Source: Cryptomeria japonica
Taxonomy: Eukaryota > Streptophyta > Pinopsida > Cupressales > Cupressaceae
Direction: 5' to 3'
NCBI RefSeq assembly: GCF_030272615.1
Contig: NC_081414.1
Coordinates: 4,775,501-4,839,500, forward strand
Length of the DNA: 64,000 nt
Shown here: in pieces, positions 23,271 through 34,965 of the stretch
Layout of the letters: every line of letters begins with the position of its first letter
How positions within the stretch are numbered: the first letter of the stretch is position 1
The notes under the pieces: model-generated
The model's input: only the letters and a program-made list of their open reading frames with translations
What the model was told of the DNA's origin: nothing
Database searches by the model: none
Program-made: the position numbers and the translations under genes

Positions 23271-24901
23271 TTTTTGTTTTTAATAAAAGTGGCATAGCCA
23301 CTAAACTTTATTATTAATTTTTAGATAATTTTTACAACGGGTTCGAAAGGCATACCGGCAGGAAAGAACCCGCAAGAAAACCTTCGATTGTCGCCTTAAG
23401 AAAAGAAACTAAACTATCCATACAAAATAGTTGGATCTCGATGATCCGAAATCTCACCCATACCCATATAATTGCCCTATTTACAGAGATCTCGTAGGAT
23501 ATATACCTCAACTGATTATATACTCAGTTGGTTACAAAATGAAGAGATGAACACCAAAAAAGATTCATCAAGAAGATCTAGGAGCCCATTAGCTATTATC
23601 AGCAGCAAGATACAAAATGTGGAGAATCATGTCGAGACACCAAGGAGACCAAAAATATGAACCAAAGGAGGACCGAAACTGAAAATAGACCGAATATATC
23701 CAACTCCAAAAATTTGAGTCAATGGGAACTGCCCAAAAATCCATCCCATAATCAACTTGCAAAAAAGTGAGAGATACTTGCAAAAAATGTGAAATCATTT
23801 AGTCATAAACCAATTACTCAAGCTTTCCTCTGGAGGAGTAGGTACAACATCATAAGGAACCAAAGACTGTATAGGAACCGCAAGGAGAGGAGTAGCAGAT
23901 GAAGCAAAACAGAAATTAATCAGAGCATGAAGGTCAATTAACACATCCCATGCCCTGGCCAAAACCTGGGGAGAGATAAAACCAAGCAAACTCTCCACGG
24001 CTTTTAGTGCTTCATGAATGGTGTCATAAATCAGACCCATTCTAATTTCAAAAAGCAATTCTCCACAGTGACTATCTTCTAGAAGATTTTGAACAGAAAG
24101 GAAGCCCCCATAAGGAAGAGTACCCATATCAAAATTATAACTTTCCCACAGAGAGAAATACTCCTCAAGTTACCATCGACGCAGATAAACAAAAACATAC
24201 TGCACCAAAAATTAATATATAGCCGAAGCAAAAAACAAGTAAAACCTAAATTAATTTGCCACCATGCACAGTAATGAATGATCCATCCGTGTGAAAAGCC
24301 AAGAAAAAATATTCCAAGTGATGCATCTCGTCCAATCAAATTAAGCCAAAAGGCCTATAATAATTTAACCGCCTTTCATAATAATGAATGATTCGCTCAT
24401 GTGAAAAAAGCAACTATCCAAAAAATCATTTTAAGAGATACATCTCGAGTGAACCACAATAGGCCAAGAAATAAATAATGATTAAACATCATAATCACCT
24501 TTGTGAGAAGTACCAAAATATCACCACTGAAGCCGAAAAATAGTACAACAATAATCATAATATAAAAGGGTATGGCACGTCACATTTATTGAACCATGAA
24601 ATCAATACCCCTCATGTGAGGACAACTTGAAAAAAGTTTTGAGAGAAAACAATAAGCAAAGCGAGCCGCCACTCTCAAAAACTTTTAGAAGTAAAAAGAA
24701 CAAACCATACTGTTACTCTAAAAGCCAATAAACATAGTCACCCTTATTGCTTATGATAGCTCGCAACCAAACTATATATATGATAACAAATTCCCACATA
24801 CAAAGCCAAATTACCAGCTGAACATAAACAATAAACATGCCTATCCTGACTGGCAATAGAGAGTCAATTTTTCAAAAGTCAGAGACCAAGAAAACCTCAT
24901 G
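23271..24901 (-). other. LINE-2 3' untranslated region
   Basis: 1.6 kb between the ORF2 stop and the element end. Open frames at 23795-24127 and 24079-24339 (minus) have no LINE domain and look fortuitous. The terminal hairpin is AGTGGC-ATA-GCCACT at 23288-23302 (plus-strand reading), followed towards 23271 by an A/T-rich tail. Confidence 0.7.
23288..23302 (-). other. LINE-2 3'-terminal stem-loop
   Basis: Perfect 6-bp stem AGTGGC/GCCACT with a 3-nt loop, about 15 bp before the tail. It has the same position and context (TTTTAT-like sequence, then A-rich tail) as the GGC-TTCG-GCC hairpin of LINE-1, but a different sequence. Confidence 0.75.
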
Positions 24902-25528
24902 TTAATGCAAGAATTCCAAAACTGAAATAGGAAATTCAACAGAGCTTACATCACGAAGAATAGCATTACTGTCAATAGCAAGATTAGCTAAAAAATCTGC
25001 TACTCTATTAATTTCTCTATAACAATGAGCAATGAAGAAAGAATCAAAGAATTCCAATTGTTGAAGAATAAGATCAAGAAGATATTGCAATTGCCAACAA
25101 TGAGATTTCCTTTTTAACACACTTTGAATGATCACCAATGAGTCCCCTTCAATAATGAGGTCTTTAATTCCCAGGGAAATAGCCAATTCCAAACCCAAAG
25201 ACAAAGCCTTAAACTCAGCAAAATTATTAGACTGAATACCAATTGCATGACACCTAGCATGAATAATATGAGTGTGATGATCAAAAATCACCATACCTAC
25301 CCCAGCCAAACCAGGATTTCCACGAGAGGCACCATCAAAGTTCAACTTAAACTTACCAAAAGGAGGTGGTTTCCAATAGGGCAACTTTCTTTTGTTTGAG
25401 GTATCACCCTTTTTCAAAATTGATCCATGAGAGGGAAGGGCAGATAACATGCTCCAAACTCTAGTCACCCTACTATCCCAATGTGAAAAGGAAGTGAGAT
25501 TCTCCAAGTTCCTGCTAATATAAGACAA
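24902..25528 (-). pseudogene. LINE-2 RNase H domain
   Basis: C-terminal RNase H of ORF2, about 209 codons without a stop. All four catalytic acids are visible in order: FDGASRGNPG (D), NNFAEFKAL (E), IEGDSL (D) and RVADFLANLA (D). In plant L1 elements this domain degrades the RNA strand of the RNA:DNA hybrid during insertion. A stop or frame change between 25529 and 25627 separates it from the zf-RVT part. The domain is intact but disconnected from the rest of ORF2. Confidence 0.9.
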
Positions 25529-25627
25529 AGAAACCTCAGAAATGGACGATTCAATCTTCAGTAGAACCTCTGGAAGAGAAGAGCTAGTGTTTCTAAAGAT
25601 CCTATTATTACGCTCTAACCAAATATT

Positions 25628-26494
25628 CTAGATTAAAATAGATGGATAAATAACCCACAAACATGCATAAAAGGATGAAGTAAACAAAAGTGGCCAAGAA
25701 CTAAAGAAGGTAATCAGATCTTTTCCCATAACAAATGCCAAATTCAATTTATCAAACAACCACTGCCAACATTGATATGTAAAGTCACAATGTAAAAAAA
25801 TATGGGAAGAGGATTCCAAGTTTTTTTGACATAACACACATGTGAAGGCAATAGTGATACCCATCCTATCCAATCTCATGCCTGTGAGAACCCTATCTTG
25901 AACTGCCAACCAAGCAAAAGCACCGGATTTTGGCAAACAGGTCGGGTGCCAAAAAAGCTTATAAGGCCAAGAAGGGAGATCATTATTTTTCATAAGGGAA
26001 TTATAACCAACCCTCACCGTATATTTGCCAGAAATATTCTTAGTCCAAACCAGTTCGTCCTCATCATCAGAGAGAATAACCACCCTCTCACTCAGGACCT
26101 TGGTATACTGCAATTTTAGATCATGATCAATAACCAAAAAGTCAATCGACTTCCATTTAGCCAACCTCACATTTCCACTATATATTATGTCAAAGTAATC
26201 TGCCACATAGGTTCCCCAAAGGGAAGAAAGAATGGATATCAGGGGGGACCAATTCCTTAGACTTCGTAATGGAGGATGACCATTCCACCTTTCTTCCCAA
26301 AATCTAACCTTTGTGCCTTTATGGACAATCCAAGAGAGATTAGGCAAAATAACAGATCTGCATTTACATATGAAGTTCCACATAACTGATCCTGAAGGTA
26401 AATTAAAAATCTGAAAAATATACTCCCTAGGACCATTATTAAGATATTTAGCAAACATAAATTGGGCCCATAAAGAATCAGACTTCTCATACAA
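25628..26494 (-). pseudogene. LINE-2 zf-RVT and linker region
   Basis: Open stretch of 289 codons downstream of the RT. It contains the W-rich linker (VRFWEERW) and the zf-RVT segment: LFWHPTCLPKSGAFAWLAVQ, then C-x2-C (CVLCQ) and H-x4-C (HIFLHC), ending QCWQWL. The same region is all that survives at the start of LINE-1, which allows direct comparison of the two families. Its boundaries with RT (26495-26632) and RNase H contain stops. Confidence 0.85.
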
Positions 26495-26632
26495 ATTTCA
26501 AACCAATTTAGCCCCCAAGGCTAAATTTTGCTTTTCCAGATTTATGATCCCTATACCCCCTAGGTCCTTTGGCAAACAAACTTTATCCCATGCCACCAGA
26601 GAAAGTTTTTTCCTCCCATCTTTATTGCTACT

Positions 26633-28124
26633 CTAGAGAAAAGACCTTAGAGTATCCTGCAAGCTTACCAACACATCCTTTGGAGATCGTAACACTGACA
26701 TAAGATAAATAGGAACTGCATTCAACATAGACTTAATGAGAACAGTTTTCCCGGCTAGACTCAACCACCTATGGTTCCAAGAAAGAATTCTCTTTGAGAT
26801 GGCCGATATGATTTTATCCCAAAAGCTTAAATTATCCTGTTTAATAAAGAAAAGAATACCTAGATAAGTACATGGAAGTATGTTAGGCTCAAAACCCCCA
26901 AAAGACAATAATCTAGATTGGATTAATTGCGGGGTGTGAAGAAAGAAGATTTTTGACTTCTCGGAATTTACTTTTTGTCCTGAAAAATAGCCATAATTAT
27001 GTATAACTTCATTTATGACCAAAGCTTCCTGCATAGAGGCTTGACCAAATAACAAGGTATCATCTGCAAATAGACAATGTGATATAGATCCTGATACTCT
27101 CGGGATTTTTACCCCTAACCAAAGGTCTTTCAATTTCGCAGCCTTAATAGCCTGGCTAAAAGACTTAGCTAGAAGTATAAACAGAAATGGGGAAAGAGGA
27201 TCTCCCTGTCTTAAACCTCTAGAGGAGGAAAAAAAACCACAAGGGGAACCATTGATTAATCAAGAACCTTGCAGAAGAGATACAAGCAATAATCCATTTT
27301 ATCCAAGCCCTAGAAAAGCCTAATCTTTCCAAAACAAGACCTAAAGCCCTCCATTCCACTCTATCATAAGCCTTTATCATGTCAAGCTTTAAGATCATGG
27401 TCAGGGATCTCTAAAGGGAGATAGAATGTAGAACCTCATGAGCCACAATAGCTCCCTCCGGCGTCTCCCTGTTTCGTACAAAACCACCTTGTTCTACTGA
27501 AATTAGTTTAGGAAGGATTTTGGATAGCCGAATGGATATTGCCTTAGTGAAAATCTTATATAAAGTATTACATAGAGCAATAGGATGAAAATCAACAAAA
27601 GATTTAACAATCTCCTTTTTAGGAATAATAGCAACCATCATGGTATTAAGTTCCTTCAAAATTGACTTATTTCTCCTACTTTCTTTGAGAGCTAGGAGCA
27701 GATCTTTACCCACAAAATCCCAACATTTATAAAAAAATAAAGGAGTAAACCCATCTGGGCCCGGAGCCTTATCAGGACTCATAGCAAAAACTGCCAATCT
27801 AACTTCTTCAAGGGAAAAAGGAGACATCAACATCCTGTTATCCTCAGACAAAACTAAAGATGGAATATCAGAAATAAAATCATTTTGAAAATTACCGCCT
27901 TCAGAAGATAACAGTGTCTTGAAAAAACTTACTACCTCCGCAGCAATCTCCTCAGGCTCTATAAGCAAATTCCCTGAAGAATCCTCTATATAAGAGATCT
28001 TGTTCCCACTCCTTTTTAATTTAGTAGAAGAGTGAAAAAACTTAGTATTTTTATCCCCATCAGACAACCATACCTCTCTAGACTTTTCTCCAAAAGATCT
28101 CTTCTCTAGCCATAATCTCTTCAA
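26633..28124 (-). pseudogene. LINE-2 reverse transcriptase (decayed)
   Basis: Read leftwards from 28124: a linker (REVWLSDGDKNTKFFHSS), then DKAPGPDGFTPLFF, PIALCNTLYKIFTKAI, and GGFVRNRE. The frame breaks near 27411. The next block carries LDMIKAYDR with the first catalytic Asp (about 27365-27395), then LRQGDPLSPFLFIL (about 27175-27225). FADD, with the paired catalytic Asp, is at 27059-27070, followed by VNSEKSK and YLGI. The order is complete for a plant L1 RT. Stops and at least one frameshift make it non-functional. Confidence 0.9.
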
Positions 28125-28437
28125 GTTTTATCCTTAAAGACTTTAACTCATCAAAAACCAAGGGAACCATACCATGATCAAGCACGTGCTTATTAAGAGT
28201 TACAATCATATCCTGAATTCTCTTTTTTTCATGAAAAATATTTTTAAAATGTGAAATATTCCATTCTTTAATGTTCAATTTTAAGAACTTTATCTTATTA
28301 ACAAGTTGGAACATGCGAGATCCTGCACATAAGGGAGCAGACTCCCACCAATTTCTTAGGAGAGGTAAGAAGGAGGCATCCCTGAACCACATAGGTTCAA
28401 ATTTGAAAGGAGACCGAAAGGGAGCCTTGTCTTCCAA
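28078..28437 (-). pseudogene. LINE-2 ORF2 linker between endonuclease and RT
   Basis: Open stretch of 119 codons joining the endonuclease to the RT: PFKFEPMWFRD, then a long charged helical region ending EIFWRKV. It overlaps the ends of the neighbouring open stretches in other frames, which marks two frameshifts, near 28110 and near 28400. It has no catalytic motif of its own. Confidence 0.8.
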
Positions 28438-28764
28438 AATACAGAGAGAATCAAAAAATGATCAGATCTTGACATAGGCAAAATGGAGGAAAAAAATTCA
28501 AGGTCCGACTGCAACCAATTTTCTGATAGTAGGAACCGATCTAATCTTTCTGCTATTTGTGAGAAGTCTCGTCTCATATTTGTCCAAGTAAAAATCCCAT
28601 TTTGAGATTTACAATCAAAAAGACCCAAATGCAGGATGAAATTCCCAAAATCCTCCATGATTCTTTTGTTTGGAAAAATCCCTCCACTTTTTTCACTAGG
28701 ATCCAAAATCGCATTAAAGTCCCCTCCAAAAACAACAAGGGACCCCTGTCTCAAAGGAGAAGCC
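28356..28764 (-). pseudogene. LINE-2 endonuclease, C-terminal half
   Basis: C-terminal half of the apurinic-type endonuclease of ORF2. GGDFNAI (near 28715) carries an active-site Asp/Asn, FTWTN and AERLDRFL follow, and SRSDHFLI (near 28470) carries the final catalytic Asp-His pair. The upstream half lies at 36519-36850, on the other side of copia-2. The family nicks target DNA to prime reverse transcription. Confidence 0.88.
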
Positions 28765-30282
28765 TATTGGCATTTTCAGTAGAAAGAGAGATTGTTGATA
28801 TTCATTAAGGATATTGAGAAGGTTGTTGAAGATTATTGATATAACTGAAAAAGGATGATAACTATCTTTATACATTATTTTGTCATTGATGTCAAGAAAT
28901 TGATTTTCTGATTTAGTATGATGTTGCCATATCTTGAGAAGATTGACTTGAAGAGAATTAAGTGGTCGGTAAGTGACACAGAAAGAATGTGATAAGAAAG
29001 GGAGAAATAAGTTATTCAATGGGAAACTATTGCCGAGTTAGACAATGATGTGATCATGATGTTTAGATTGTTTTGATATCCTACATATGTTGTTGATTGT
29101 GAGGTTAATACTATGTCACCGAGGAAAGAACCTAGTCGGTAAACCCTAAGGAACCTAGTCGGTAAACCCTTAGGTTATCGATATCGGTTAATGAAGGTGA
29201 AATGTCTACCGAGTAAAGTTTAGTATTTACCAAGTTGCAACCGAGTTATGATAGAGCGCATTGGATAAATACAAGCATTATTTAATGAAGGACAATGATG
29301 AGCTGGAGATGTATAAATGATTAGTATGTCACACATGAAGTTTGTTAAGGATCTACGGGAATAGAAGATCGATAGGAAGATCTGTAGCTCAGATTGAACC
29401 GCAATAACCTTGTGCAAGTTCCAAGAAAGGAATGCAAGTCCCAAGGAAAGGTAAAACGTTTTCAGATCGAAGGATACATTGAACCTGGTCAAGATTGAAG
29501 ATCTGATGGCTAATATTGATCATGGGAAATGTGATCAAGGAGATTAAGCAGTTAGCAAATTGTTTATAAATAAGGAATTGTTGATAAAAAATGTATGCGG
29601 GCAAGTGTAAGCACAGGGATGCTACATAGTGATTACCGAGCACAAAAGCTTGAAGACCTGTTTGAATAACAGAGTAAGGAGCCCAGCAGAGGGACAAGAT
29701 AAGTCCTACGACTAGATTGTTTTGAGCAAAATAGAATCTGCTTTAGCATTTTAGATGTGAAGTTGCAGATATATTTTTATTACTATTATTATGTAAGTGA
29801 CGGAAAATCTCTTAACCAAGTGGACTTAACAGTCTTATTTGTAAACCCTCTAGAAAGGTAACATTTTAAATGAGTGTTTGAAATCCTTTGACAAGGTCAC
29901 TTCTAACAAAGTGAAGATCCTAACAGATCTGAGGGAAATCCCTTAACCGGGTCACATCTAGCAATGTGTTTGTAATCTTTAACAGGATTTGTTTTTAACC
30001 GAGCATACTCTAGAAGAGTATATTTCTTAGTGGGTCCAAAATCCCACAGTGGTTTTTCCCTATTTTGGTTTCCACATTAAATCTGGTGTTATATGTGTTA
30101 TGATGATTATGTGTTTATGAGTTAGCATGTTTAGCATTTTTTGGTTATGTTGTTGAAGTATAAGTTACCGAGGTTGAATCTGTTGATTTTATGAAAGATT
30201 AAGTTTGTATGATTCACCCCCCCCCCTCTCATCTTGTTAGCTATTGGCATCAGTACTTTACATTGAGTATCAGAACTTAACA
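28765..30282 (+). repeat. Copia-2 5' LTR
   Basis: 1,518 bp. It starts TATTGGCATT where the 3' copy has TGTTGGCATT, and ends CTTAACA. It contains two copies of CCTAGTCGGTAAACCCTAAG-like sequence near 29126-29174 and a run of ten C near 30216-30226. Confidence 0.93.
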
Positions 30283-30283
30283 A

Positions 30284-30296
30284 TTGGTATCATAAC
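30284..30296 (+). other. Copia-2 primer-binding site
   Basis: TTGGTATCATAAC one base after the LTR end. It resembles the initiator tRNA-Met site TGGTATCAGAGC with two or three mismatches. Confidence 0.7.
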
Positions 30297-30394
30297 TTTG
30301 GACTCTGAAAGAAAAAGTTTAAAGGTACTTGAGGAAAATATCCGAAGATGTATAAAAGGGATGCACCAACGTTGAACAAGTCAAGTTTCTCCAC

Positions 30395-31249
30395 ATGGCA
30401 GAAAAGGATGAAGTTGCATTTATCAAAATTGGAGAATATGCAATATATTATTTGGAGAATGATTGCATACCACCAAGCACCAACCTGATGACCTTAGAAG
30501 AGATAAAGGCAAAGCAAGAACATATTCAAGCTATGATTGAAATAACATCAGCATTGACCGACTCAGAGTTTAATGACCTAGAAGGTTGCAATGATGCAAA
30601 AGCAATGTGGACCAAGCTCATATCTGTATATGGTGGTGATGAACATGTTCAAAGAGAAAAAGTAGATAGTCTAAGAGGACAACTTGAATCCATGAGAATG
30701 AATGAAGGTGAGAACGTAACCCAGTACAGTACAAGGTTAAAGGAGACTGCCAATCAAATTAAAGGAGCAGGAGGAACTATTGAAGAAAAGGATGTAACAA
30801 GTAAGTTGTTGAGAACACTTCTACCTGCTTATGCCATTCGAGTCTTTGCAATCAATGAATTAAGGTTTGTACCTAACATGCCAGTTTCTTTGGATGCTAC
30901 TATTGGTAAGCTACATGCATTTGAGCTAAGTAATTTTGATAACAATGGGTCTTCAGTAAATAAAGTAGAATATGCATTTAGTTCTTTTCATATTGGTGAA
31001 TCTGATGATTACAATGATAGAATGAGTAAGTACTCTTAAGGGAATCACAGTGGAGCAAGTAAAAGATTTCACAAGAACATGGAAGAAGTGCACAAACTAT
31101 ATGAGGAAATCAAGAAGCAAGAAGAGTTTGAAGCATTATTAGCCAGAAGGTTACCGAGAGGAAAAGGTAAGTATAAAGGAAAGCTACCTTTAAAATGTTT
31201 TAATTGTGATAAAATAGGACATATGGCTTCTAACTGTCCTTACAAATAA
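30395..31249 (+). pseudogene. Copia-2 gag
   Basis: Starts at Met 30395 (MAEKDEVAFIK). The N-terminal UBN2-like capsid is followed by a basic region and a CCHC knuckle (CFNCDKIGHMASNC, from 31196). A TAA at 31037-31039 interrupts the frame before the knuckle and another TAA follows shortly after it, but the frame does not change. Two Leu/Glu-rich helices (SKLLRTLLPAY; EEVHKLYEEIKKQEEFEALL) flank the first stop. It would encode the particle protein if readable. Confidence 0.85.
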
Positions 31250-32599
31250 TCTAGTGAAAAGAGAGAATACCGAGACAACAGGGGGAAAGACAACCAATAT
31301 AGAGGACACCGAGACTTCAGAAGGAGAGATAGAAAGACATGCCTAGTAGCTGATGAGGAATCCAACGATGACAAATCTGATGAAACTGATACAGAGGAAG
31401 TTGTTTATGTGGCTATTAAAGATGGATTTGATGAAGAAAGGTATGAAGAAAAAGCCGTAATATCTCACATAAATAATAATGATTATTAGATCATAGACAG
31501 TGGATGCTCACATCACATGACAGGTGATAAACACAAGTTTGTTAAATTAGAAGACTATGATGGAGGCTATGTAAGATTTGGTAATGATTCACCATGTCCG
31601 GTGAAAGGTAAAGGATCTATAACACTTCTTGACAATGCTAAATGTGATGATGTATATTGGGTTGAAGGATTGAAATACAATTTGTTGAGTGTAGCACAAC
31701 TAAACAATACAGGATATCGAATAGAATTTCATAAAGGAATTGTCAAAGTTCATGACAAGCATGGAAAGTTAGCTGCTACAGGGACACAAACAAAAGGTAA
31801 TACATTTCATCTTGACTCAGCTCGGAACAAGTATCTTTATGCAAAGATAGATGATACCTGGTTATGGCATAAAAGGTTTTCTCATGTAAATTTTGATAAT
31901 CTGATCAAAATAAGGAAGAAGCACCGAGTAAGAGGTCTACCGAGCTTAGAAAAACCTGAGAATGCTATATGTCGAGGATGCCAGATGGGTAAGATGATAA
32001 GATCAAGCTTTACAAGTAAGTCCTACACTTCTAAAGGAATTTTTGACCTAGTACACACTGATCTTTGTGGTCCCATGAAAGTTCAAAGTTATTATGGTGA
32101 TAAATATTTCATATTATTTGTGGATGATTACTCAAGGATGATGTCAGTTATGTTTTTAAAAGAAAAATCAGAAGCTTTTCAAATGTTCAAATGGTACAAG
32201 GCAAGAGTTGAAAATGAAACAGGAATACAACTGAAATGTCTTAGATCTGATAGAGGAGGAGAGTTCACTTCTAATGAATTTAACTTATTCTGCAATGATC
32301 ATGGTATAAAAAGGCAAGTATTTGCACCGAGAACACCTCAACAAAATGGGATAGCCGAGAGAAGAAACAGATCAATTGTGGATTGTGTCAGAACCCTGAT
32401 GATAGAAAAAAGGGTACCTCAAACATTTTGGAGAGAAGCAATCAACACTGCAGTTTACACCCTGAACCGAGTTCAACTGAAGAAAGGAACTATGAAGACA
32501 CCATATGAAATCTGGTATGACAAGAAACCTAATGTAAGTTATTTTAAAATCTTTGGAAGTAGATGCTATGTTCACAAAGATGACAAATGGAAAGTTTGA
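31250..32599 (+). pseudogene. Copia-2 protease and integrase
   Basis: Same frame as gag. An acidic stretch (ESNDDKSDETDTEE) precedes the protease active site IIDSGCSHHMTG, which has its Asp; a TAG at 31487-31489 stands where a Trp is usual before IIDSG. Integrase: HKRFSH and C-x2-C zinc domain, then catalytic HTD, RSDRGGEF and the Glu of NGIAERR, all kept, over a 361-codon open stretch. A 1-nt frameshift near 32580 ends it; the continuation is open in the third frame. Confidence 0.9.
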
Positions 32600-34532
32600 T
32601 CATAAAAGTGAAGAAGGAACATTTCTTGGTTATTCTTCTAGAAGTAAAGCATTTAAATGTTTGATAAAATCATCTAACAAAATAGTGGAAAGTGCAAATG
32701 TGAAAATTGATGAATTTGCAGAAAGAAATGATGAAGGAGATTCCAAAGAACCATAAGATTATGAAGAATTTGTTTATGTTCAACCGAGAAGTCCTACCGA
32801 GAAAGTTCCTGAAGAAAATGAAGATAATGTCTAGTTACCGAGTGATGAAGAAGATCATACAGAACCTACCGAGCCTATATTAGCCAAATATGTCAGAAGA
32901 CATCATGCATCAAGTCAAATTATAGGAGATAAGGATGATCCAGTAATGACAAGGAACAAACTGAGATAGAACACATGTCTGATATCTGAATTTGAACCAA
33001 GAATAGTAAAAGATGCATTTAACAGTGAAGATTGGGTAAATGCTATGACAGAGGAGATTGATCAAATCAAGAAGAATGACACATGGACACTGATCCCAAG
33101 ACCGAAGGACAAAAATGTAATCGATACTAAGTGGATTTTCAGAAACAAGCTAAATGAAAAAGGTGAGGTCATTCGCAACAAAGCAAAACTAGTTTGCAAA
33201 GGTTATGCTCAAGAAGAAGGAATAGATTATGGTGAGACCTTTGCACTTGTGGCTAGACTTGAGGGAGTAAGAACATTGTTGGCATATGCTGCTTTCAAAA
33301 ATTTCAAGGTATATCAAATGGATGTTAAATCTGCATTTTTGAATGGTATACTAGAAGAAGAAGTTTATATTGAATAGCCTGAAGGATTTGTTGAAGACAA
33401 GAGTAAAGATCAACTATGTAAACTAAACAAAGCTTTATATGGTCTGAAACAAGCACCTAGAGCATGGTATGAGAGACTACACTCTTATTTGATCAAAATT
33501 GGTTTTATAAGGACAAGTGAAAATAACAACATGTACATGAAGAGTGACGAGGACAATGAAATACTGATCTCAGCCATATTTGTTGATGATATTATTTTTT
33601 GTGGTAATGACTCCTTATGCAAGAACTTTGGAAATGAAATGAGCAAAGAATTTGAGATGTCATTAATTGGTGAGATAAAGTATTTTATAGGTTTACAAAT
33701 ACTGCAAATGAAAGATGAGATTTTCATTACTCAATCCAAGTATGTAAAGGAAATCTTGAAGAAATTTGGAATGGAGGATTCTAAACCAGTAAGTACTCCT
33801 ATGACTAGTAATTGTAAACTATCAAAGAATGATGAATCTGCATTTGTTGATGAGACACTTTACCGATTTATGATTGGGAAGTTGCAATATGTTGTGCATA
33901 GTAGACCGGATATAGCACATGCAGTAGGTATTGTTGCAAGATTTTTTGCAGATCCCAAGGAAACCCATATGACAACAATCAAGAGAATTTTCAGATACCT
34001 GAGAGGCACTAAAGATTATGACTTAGTATATGAAAAGAGAAATGATTTTGATTTAAAAGTATATACCGATGCTGATTGTGCAGACAATATAGATGACAGG
34101 AAAAGAACAAGTGGTGGAGCTTTCTTTTTAGGAGAAAAACTAGTGAGTTGGCTTAATAAGAAACAAGGATGTATCTCACAGTCAACAGCAGAAGCTGAAT
34201 ATGTTGCTACAGCATCGAATTGTACCAATATAGCATGGATCAAACAACTGTTGGAAGGTATAAATGAAAAAATTACCGAGCCAGTAACTATATTCTGTGA
34301 TAATATGAGTGCCATTAACATTTCAAAGAATCTGGTAATGCACTCTAAGGCAAAACATATCTCTATAAAGTATCATTATCTCAGAGAAGAAGTTCAAGAG
34401 AAGAAAGTTGTGCTGGAATATATCAGTTCGAAGGAGCAATTAGCAAACATCTTCACAAAGCCACTGCCAAGGGACACTTTTGAGTATCTCAGAAGCAAGT
34501 TAGGGGTCCTACCCCTATCTTCTACTCACTGA
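32553..34532 (+). pseudogene. Copia-2 reverse transcriptase and RNase H
   Basis: After the frameshift the frame has stops near 32755, 32834 and 32967 in the variable acidic linker, and a TAG at 33375-33377 in the conserved EEVYIEQPEGF region where Gln is expected. RT motifs: [27 protein letters not shown] (catalytic Asp), [13 protein letters not shown] and FVDD (33579-33590). RNase H: TDADCAD (D), STAEAEY (E), FCDN (D) and ANIFTKPL at the end. From 33489 the last 348 codons are uninterrupted. Stop at 34530-34532. Confidence 0.92.
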
Positions 34533-34965
34533 CAGAGTTCGGTGAAAGCATCAATTCGATGAATCTACATAATATCATGTGTGGATTGATATTGATTTAC
34601 ACTTTAGGAGGTCGCCTAAAGGTGTGCAGGAAATAGTGAATAGAGACAAGTTGCTCTGGTTGAGACTAAGATGATACATAGCAAGGCAAATCACTTCATA
34701 GAGGAAGAAATCATGATTTAGTTCTTTTACTTTTTGGCATCGTTGTCAAAGGGGGAGAAGACTAAATGGTAAAATCCTAAATGAAGAAGATAACTGAAGA
34801 CTAATGACAGGGGGAGAAGATTACAAAAGGGAGAAGACTTCAGAAGTCTACAGCTCGAGGATAATAGGAGAAGTCTAACAGTAATCTGAATCTGAATCAA
34901 TTTGAATATCTTGTTCGTATTACCATTTAAAAGTTGGTTTTGCCATCAATGCCAAAGGGGGAGAT
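34533..34965 (+). other. Copia-2 3' spacer with repeated polypurine tracts
   Basis: Non-coding. AAAGGGGGAGAAG near 34748-34761, GGGGGAGAAG near 34808-34818, AAAGGGAGAAG near 34824-34835 and AAAGGGGGAGAT at 34954-34965 next to the 3' LTR. Only the last can be the standard primer; the others look like extra tracts. Multiple polypurine tracts are a known feature of the Sirevirus branch of plant copia, which is a possible placement. Confidence 0.75.

Noticed and set aside
23795-24339. Minus-strand ORFs after the LINE-2 RNase H, possibly an extra LINE protein
   Set aside because: No domain motif, and they overlap each other within the LINE 3' UTR.
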